This document shows, one piece after another, positions 6,140 to 10,616 of a stretch of DNA of 10,616 nucleotides. Each line of letters opens with the position of its first letter. The stretch's first letter is position 1. Source of the stretch: Flavobacteriales bacterium (GTDB lineage: Bacteria; Bacteroidota; Bacteroidia; Flavobacteriales; Flavobacteriaceae); contig JALVEJ010000158.1 in the NCBI GenBank assembly GCA_027031025.1, positions 1 through 10,616 of the forward strand. The letters are read 5' to 3'. The position numbers and the translations under genes are program-made. Below the pieces are notes generated by a model. It did not search any database and was not told the origin of the DNA. It saw only the letters and a program-made list of their open reading frames with translations.

Positions 6140-8686
6140 ATGAGAAAATTATATATCCTTTTACTTTTGTTAGGTTTATTGCCGGTGAAAATACATGCCC
6201 AAGACCAGCCGACCAAACCTCGAAATAACAAACCGGAACGGATTATTTATCGTGGAAAAGTAGTCGATACCAAAGGGCAACCCATTCCTTTTGTCAATGT
6301 ATATATGGCAAAAGGCAAATATGGCACAACCACTGATTTTGATGGCGAATTTGTGTTAAAAACCCGCCGTAAACGGGGAAAAATTACTTTTTCGGCTACC
6401 GGCTATCAAACCAAAGTGATAAAAATAAAACCTAAGGTAAAATACATTAAAGTGGTATTATCGCAAGAGAAAAACGTGCTGGACGAAGTGGTCATTGTCA
6501 AACGCCCTAAAAAGCATCTGGGTAAAAAAGAAAATCCGGCATACAGAATACTTAAACAAATTTGGAAACGCCGTAAAACCAACGGCTTAAAGCAAGTGCC
6601 ACATTATGAGTATAAAAAATACGAAACTACAGAAATAGGCTTGAATCACTTGGATACCTTATTCCTTCAAAAATTATTTAAAAAAGATTATACCAAAATC
6701 ATGAAGGATTTACCTTTTGATAGTGAGGGGTTTAATTATTATATTCCAATATACATTAAGGAAATTGTTTATCATATTTATGGTGACAATACGCTAGGCA
6801 AGGAACGGGTCGATATAGAAGCGGAAAAAAGCAAAGGTTTTTACCAACAAGGTTTTGTGTTTGACCGGATGGCAAATAAATTTGACGAAGTGGATATTTA
6901 TAAAAATACTTTTAATTTGTTTAACAAACCCTTTGTGAGTCCTATTTCCAGCACCGGTTTTGATACTTATGATTACCTGCTTTATGATAGTATCCAAAAA
7001 GCCGGCAAAAAGTTTTACAATATTTATTTTTGGCCGCGTCGTGATGAAGATTTGGCTTTTACCGGTAATTTTTTAGTTTCTGACCAAAACTTTGCTGTGA
7101 CAAAAATTCAGATGAAATTGAATAAAGAAGCTAATGTCAATTTTGTGCGTGGTGTTAATGTTGAAAAAGAATATACTATTGTTAACGACAGTATTTATTT
7201 GCCAAAAACCGATATTTTTGAAGGCGATTTTACCCTTTTGGATAAAAATGATCGCAACAAAGGACTGAATATTAAAAAAACATATCATTATTCCGAATAT
7301 AATTTTAAAACAACCTATCCTCCTGAATTTTATGATAAAACGATTATCAAATACGCGCCTAATCAGTTTAAAAAAGACAGTATGTATTGGCAAAAATACA
7401 CCCGATTAACAGATGCCGGAAAAACCTACCGCTTAATCGATAAAGTCAAAAATAAAAAACGTATCAAAAACATTAATAAATGGATTAATATTATAACAAC
7501 CGGCTATATTGGTATTGGTCATCATCTCCAATTCGGTCCTTTGTTTCAAGCCATTGGGCGCAACGGAGTTGAAGGACTACGATTGACAGCTGGTATTAGA
7601 ACTTTCAAAACACCTCATGATCGCTTCCGTTTTTACGGACATTTGGCGTATGGCACCAAAGATAAACGTTACAAATGGGGTGTGCAATTGAAATATTTAG
7701 CATCTTATAAACCGCGAGTTGAATTGGGCTTAAATTTGTCAGATGATTATGTGCAACAAGCCCGCAGTTTAATGGATGTAGGTCAGATTATGTATGTAGA
7801 AAATTTTGGCGCTAATTTTCCACTCTCCCGAGGTAAAAATGTTTTTATTTCTCATATACAAGAACAAAGTTTGAAAGTGGATTACCGCGTGGCAAAAAAT
7901 TTTCATTTAGGAATGATTCCGTCTCATAAAATTATCGAACCGGCTAATCGTCAATTGTTTAGTATGGATTATCTTGTTGATAATCAACAGGTCAAATCGA
8001 AAGTAGCAGATGTAGGAAGCGATTTTTATATAACTTATACGCCCGGACGCGATGTATATGGGTTAGGGGTTGAACAACGTTACGGCAAAAATCCGTATCC
8101 GTCGTTTATCATCAACTATCACCGTGGGATGAAAGCCTTAGGCGGCGATTTTGATTATGACAAATTACAATTTCGCTATATGCAACGTGTTTTGCTGGGC
8201 AAAATCGGTAAAACCGATGTTACGATTGAAGCCGGTAAAACTTTCGGAACCGTTCCTTTGGCATTGCTCAATCCTATTCCTGCCAATCAAATTATGATTC
8301 TCAAACCCAATACGTTTACCTTGCTGAATTACTACGATTTTGTTACCGATACTTATCTGGTCGGGCATTTTGAACACCATTTTAGTGGCTTTATTCTGAA
8401 TCGTTTACCTTTGATACGAAAGCTCAAATGGCGTGCCGTAGTGGCATTTCGTGGAGCTTATGGCAGTATTTCGGATGCCAACAAAGCTATAAACCGGTCC
8501 AATATTAACTATGCGGCACCAACTGATCAAATGTATTATGAATATAGCGTCGGACTGGAAAACATTGGCTATGGAAATTTGCGTTTTTTCCGTGTCGATG
8601 CCGTTTGGCGTAGCGATTACATCAGTGTTAACGGGTTGAATTCGCCAAAATTTGCCATTCGTATGGCTATCAGACCGGATTTTTAG
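6140..8686 (+). CDS. DUF5686-type outer-membrane protein with carboxypeptidase-regulatory-like N-terminal domain
   Basis: This is an 848-aa exported protein of unknown biochemical function. I chose ATG 6140 over the in-frame TTG at 6125 because it gives a clean signal peptide (MRKLYILLLLLGLLPVKIHA, cleavage near A20|Q21). Residues about 37-108 form a carboxypeptidase-D-regulatory-like beta-sandwich (GKVVDTKGQPIPFVNVYMA, then TTTDFDGEF and ITFSATGYQ), followed by the linker LDEVVIVKRP. From about residue 130 (ENPAYRILKQIWKRR) it matches what I know of DUF5686 proteins. The C-terminal ~380 residues alternate short amphipathic strands and end in FAIRMAIRPDF, with a terminal Phe as in BAM-inserted outer-membrane barrels. 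The N-terminal domain resembles that of TonB-dependent SusC-like proteins, but I see no plug or TonB box, so it is not a SusC homologue. It is followed after 26 bp by the next gene and is probably first in an operon. Confidence 0.85.
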   Translation: MRKLYILLLLLGLLPVKIHAQDQPTKPRNNKPERIIYRGKVVDTKGQPIPFVNVYMAKGKYGTTTDFDGEFVLKTRRKRGKITFSATGYQTKVIKIKPKVKYIKVVLSQEKNVLDEVVIVKRPKKHLGKKENPAYRILKQIWKRRKTNGLKQVPHYEYKKYETTEIGLNHLDTLFLQKLFKKDYTKIMKDLPFDSEGFNYYIPIYIKEIVYHIYGDNTLGKERVDIEAEKSKGFYQQGFVFDRMANKFDEVDIYKNTFNLFNKPFVSPISSTGFDTYDYLLYDSIQKAGKKFYNIYFWPRRDEDLAFTGNFLVSDQNFAVTKIQMKLNKEANVNFVRGVNVEKEYTIVNDSIYLPKTDIFEGDFTLLDKNDRNKGLNIKKTYHYSEYNFKTTYPPEFYDKTIIKYAPNQFKKDSMYWQKYTRLTDAGKTYRLIDKVKNKKRIKNINKWINIITTGYIGIGHHLQFGPLFQAIGRNGVEGLRLTAGIRTFKTPHDRFRFYGHLAYGTKDKRYKWGVQLKYLASYKPRVELGLNLSDDYVQQARSLMDVGQIMYVENFGANFPLSRGKNVFISHIQEQSLKVDYRVAKNFHLGMIPSHKIIEPANRQLFSMDYLVDNQQVKSKVADVGSDFYITYTPGRDVYGLGVEQRYGKNPYPSFIINYHRGMKALGGDFDYDKLQFRYMQRVLLGKIGKTDVTIEAGKTFGTVPLALLNPIPANQIMILKPNTFTLLNYYDFVTDTYLVGHFEHHFSGFILNRLPLIRKLKWRAVVAFRGAYGSISDANKAINRSNINYAAPTDQMYYEYSVGLENIGYGNLRFFRVDAVWRSDYISVNGLNSPKFAIRMAIRPDF

Positions 8687-8712
8687 GTTAAATTTGCCGG
8701 TAAATCCGTTCA

Positions 8713-9591
8713 ATGAAATACCTCATATTCATACAAGATTTTTTTAATAACTTGGTCTTATCCATGGCAACTTTAATCAAAGTGCTACTGTTGAGCAGAC
8801 CGGTACGTTTGCCTAAACCGCAACACAAAGACTTGGTTATTTTGGGTAACGGACCATCTTTAAAAGATTTTTTAAAACAACACAGGACTTTTTTAACCGG
8901 TAAAGCAACGATGGCGGTCAATCACTTTGCTGATACGGAGATTTTTACAGACATCAAACCGGATTATTATATGATTAATGTGCCCGAATTTTGGACAGAG
9001 GATGTCGATGCCGATGTGTTGGAACGGCGCAACCGGTTGATAGCCAATTTGGTAAACAAAACAACTTGGACGATGCACTTGATTTTGGGAATGGGTGCCA
9101 AAAAATCGGTAAAATGGATTGATATTACTAAAAAGAATCCGAATATAACTTTACATTACATCAATCCGACGCCCGTAGAAGGTTTTAAATGGTTTCGTTT
9201 TTTTTGTTACAGGCACAACTGCGGGATGCCGCGTCCGCACAATGTATTGATCCCGTCTATCATGACGGGGATTAATATGGGATTTAAAGAGATTTTTTTA
9301 ACCGGTGCCGATCATTCATGGCTCGAAGAATTGTTTGTAGCAGACGATAATACAGTCTATCTGACGCAACGGCATTTTTACGATTCCCAAACCGCCCGCC
9401 CCGATGTGATGAAAAAAATGGGAAAAAACAAGCGGCGCTTACATGAAATTTTGCACAAATTTATGTTGAGTTTTAAAGCTTATTTTGACCTGAATGATTA
9501 TGCTAAATCCAAGCATATAAAGATTTATAATTTAACTAAAAACTCGTTTATCGATGCTTTTGAACGCCTAAAACTGCCTGACAATGTATAA
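8713..9591 (+). CDS. Putative GT42-like glycosyltransferase / DUF115-MptE-like Rossmann protein
   Basis: This 292-aa protein has no signal peptide. An N-terminal hydrophobic/amphipathic stretch (about residues 5-28) could attach it to the inner membrane. After it comes a Rossmann-type start, LVILGNGPSLKDF (41-53). Further motifs are AVNHF (68-72), YYMINVPEFW (85-94), a strand-helix-strand IMTGINMGFKEIFLTGADHSW (183-203), a histidine in RHFYDS (210-215) and the C-terminal HIKIYNLTKNSFIDAF. From memory, this order parallels the Campylobacter sialyltransferase CstII (GNGPSL, CNxF, YNP, LGYKEIYLSGIDF, a catalytic His, then KIKLYCLCPNS). The same core occurs in DUF115/MptE-like proteins. The tyrosine pair that supports catalysis in CstII is not evident in the matching segment (HNVLIPS), so donor and acceptor are unknown. 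ATG 8713 lies 26 bp after the DUF5686 gene without a clear ribosome binding site; Met18 is an alternative start. The 3' end overlaps the aminopeptidase gene by 8 bp. Confidence 0.65.
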   Translation: MKYLIFIQDFFNNLVLSMATLIKVLLLSRPVRLPKPQHKDLVILGNGPSLKDFLKQHRTFLTGKATMAVNHFADTEIFTDIKPDYYMINVPEFWTEDVDADVLERRNRLIANLVNKTTWTMHLILGMGAKKSVKWIDITKKNPNITLHYINPTPVEGFKWFRFFCYRHNCGMPRPHNVLIPSIMTGINMGFKEIFLTGADHSWLEELFVADDNTVYLTQRHFYDSQTARPDVMKKMGKNKRRLHEILHKFMLSFKAYFDLNDYAKSKHIKIYNLTKNSFIDAFERLKLPDNV

Positions 9592-10616
9592 GACTTTTTT
9601 ACTTTTCGGACTGTTATTGTATTTTCAATTGTCGGCTCAATTTGAAAACAAACAACTGGACAAAATTGATATTTTGCGATACGATTTTGCAGTCCGAATC
9701 AATGATACGACAGATGTAATACAAGGCAAAACGCTTATTACACTCAACCTTAAAAAGCCGGTGGATAGGTTGATTTTAAATTTTAAAAATCAAGATGCTT
9801 CCGGCTATGGCATGTGCGTTTTATCAGTAATAGACAAGTATGGTTTAAAGTTGAAATTCAAGCATTTACACGACAGTTTAACGGTATTCTTTCCTAAAAA
9901 TTTTAAAAAAGATTCTTTGCAAATACAAATAACTTATCAAGGCAAACCGGCTGACGGTTTGTATATCCGGCGCAACAAATACGGTAAGCGAACCTTTTTT
10001 GGCGATAATTGGCCCAACAGGGCGCAATATTGGTTGCCTGTGATTGATCATCCGTCGGATAAGGCAGTGGTTTCGTGGTCTATTACGGCGCCCAAACATT
10101 ATGAGGTTGTTGCATCGGGGCGATTGGTAAAAAAACTAAATAAACCGGATTATTTTGTGTACAAATATCAAACCCAAGTCCCTATTCCGACCAAAGTTAT
10201 GGTTTTTGCAGCAGCGGATTTCAGCATCAAAAATTTTAAAACGCTCAAACTGCATCAAGCTTGTGTTCCGGTCAGCAGTTGGACATATGCCGACAGTCCC
10301 GAAGCGGGCTTTGACGATTACAAATGTTCCTTGCGGGCATTACAATTTTACGACAGTTTAATAGGTCCGTATGTGTATCAAAAATTGGCAAATGTGCAAT
10401 CCAATACTCGATTTGGCGGTATGGAAAATGCCGGTAATATATTTTATGACGAAAATACAGTTGATGGCACCAAATCTGCTGAAAATTTAGTAGCGCATGA
10501 GGTTGCCCATCAATGGTTTGGTAATACCGTAACCGAGAAAAACTGGCGGGATATCTGGTTAAGCGAGGGCTTTGCGACTTACCTGACCGATTTGTATATC
10601 AAAGAACGTTATGGCG
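9584..10616 (+). CDS. Exported M1-family zinc aminopeptidase (3' end outside window)
   Basis: The frame is open from ATG 9584 to the window end, 344 codons plus one base. A signal peptide is clear (MYKTFLLFGLLLYFQLSA, cleavage near A18|Q19), so the enzyme acts in the periplasm or at the cell surface. After the N-terminal beta-domain (KIDILRYDFAVRIN, then WPNRAQYWLPVIDHPSDKA, typical of M1) comes the substrate-binding GGMEN (278-282, a GAMEN variant also seen in LTA4-hydrolase-like members). The zinc site is HEVAHQWFGN (His305, Glu306, His309) with the third ligand Glu328 in WLSEGF, giving the expected HExxH-x18-E spacing. All visible catalytic residues are intact. M1 enzymes remove N-terminal residues from peptides, so a role in peptide scavenging is likely. 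The C-terminal helical domain is not visible; M1 proteins of this type are commonly 550-850 aa. The start lies within the preceding gene (8-bp overlap), which suggests translational coupling. Confidence 0.93.
   Translation, partial: MYKTFLLFGLLLYFQLSAQFENKQLDKIDILRYDFAVRINDTTDVIQGKTLITLNLKKPVDRLILNFKNQDASGYGMCVLSVIDKYGLKLKFKHLHDSLTVFFPKNFKKDSLQIQITYQGKPADGLYIRRNKYGKRTFFGDNWPNRAQYWLPVIDHPSDKAVVSWSITAPKHYEVVASGRLVKKLNKPDYFVYKYQTQVPIPTKVMVFAAADFSIKNFKTLKLHQACVPVSSWTYADSPEAGFDDYKCSLRALQFYDSLIGPYVYQKLANVQSNTRFGGMENAGNIFYDENTVDGTKSAENLVAHEVAHQWFGNTVTEKNWRDIWLSEGFATYLTDLYIKERYG

Overview
The window looks like chromosomal DNA of a Bacteroidota member, most likely a flavobacterium-like organism. It is AT-rich with little Shine-Dalgarno signal. 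TAnnTTTG boxes, the sigma-A type -7 element of this phylum, lie just upstream of several genes. The gene content also fits: a DUF5686-type outer-membrane protein with a carboxypeptidase-regulatory-like N-terminus, a small outer-membrane beta-barrel protein, the long Bacteroidota form of LeuRS, menaquinone synthesis (MenA) and Kdo/LPS synthesis (KdsB). I see no mobile element, CRISPR array, tRNA or rRNA.

Left part (1-2160, plus strand): the C-terminal end of a TlpA/thioredoxin-like protein, then a 220-bp spacer with degenerate direct repeats of the kdsB 5' end. After it come kdsB (CMP-Kdo synthetase) and menA (DHNA polyprenyltransferase), overlapping by 4 bp, and a clear intrinsic terminator.

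Middle (2186-5966, minus strand): an outer-membrane beta-barrel protein that converges on menA, and leuS (leucyl-tRNA synthetase, 936 aa). Each has its own -7 box.

Right part (6106-10616, plus strand, divergent from leuS): a probable three-gene operon. It encodes an 848-aa exported DUF5686-type outer-membrane protein, a 292-aa Rossmann-like protein with a GNGPSL motif resembling GT42 sialyltransferases and DUF115/MptE-like proteins, and the first 344 residues of an exported M1-family zinc aminopeptidase that runs off the window. The second and third genes overlap by 8 bp. This third gene is easy to miss because its stop codon lies outside the window.

Most of the window is housekeeping or cell-envelope content. 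The two least ordinary things are the piecewise duplication of the kdsB start region in its own upstream spacer, and the GT42-like protein. The latter keeps several sialyltransferase-like motifs, but I do not find the catalytic tyrosine pair at the expected place. No non-coding stretch exceeds 300 bases; the longest is 248-467.
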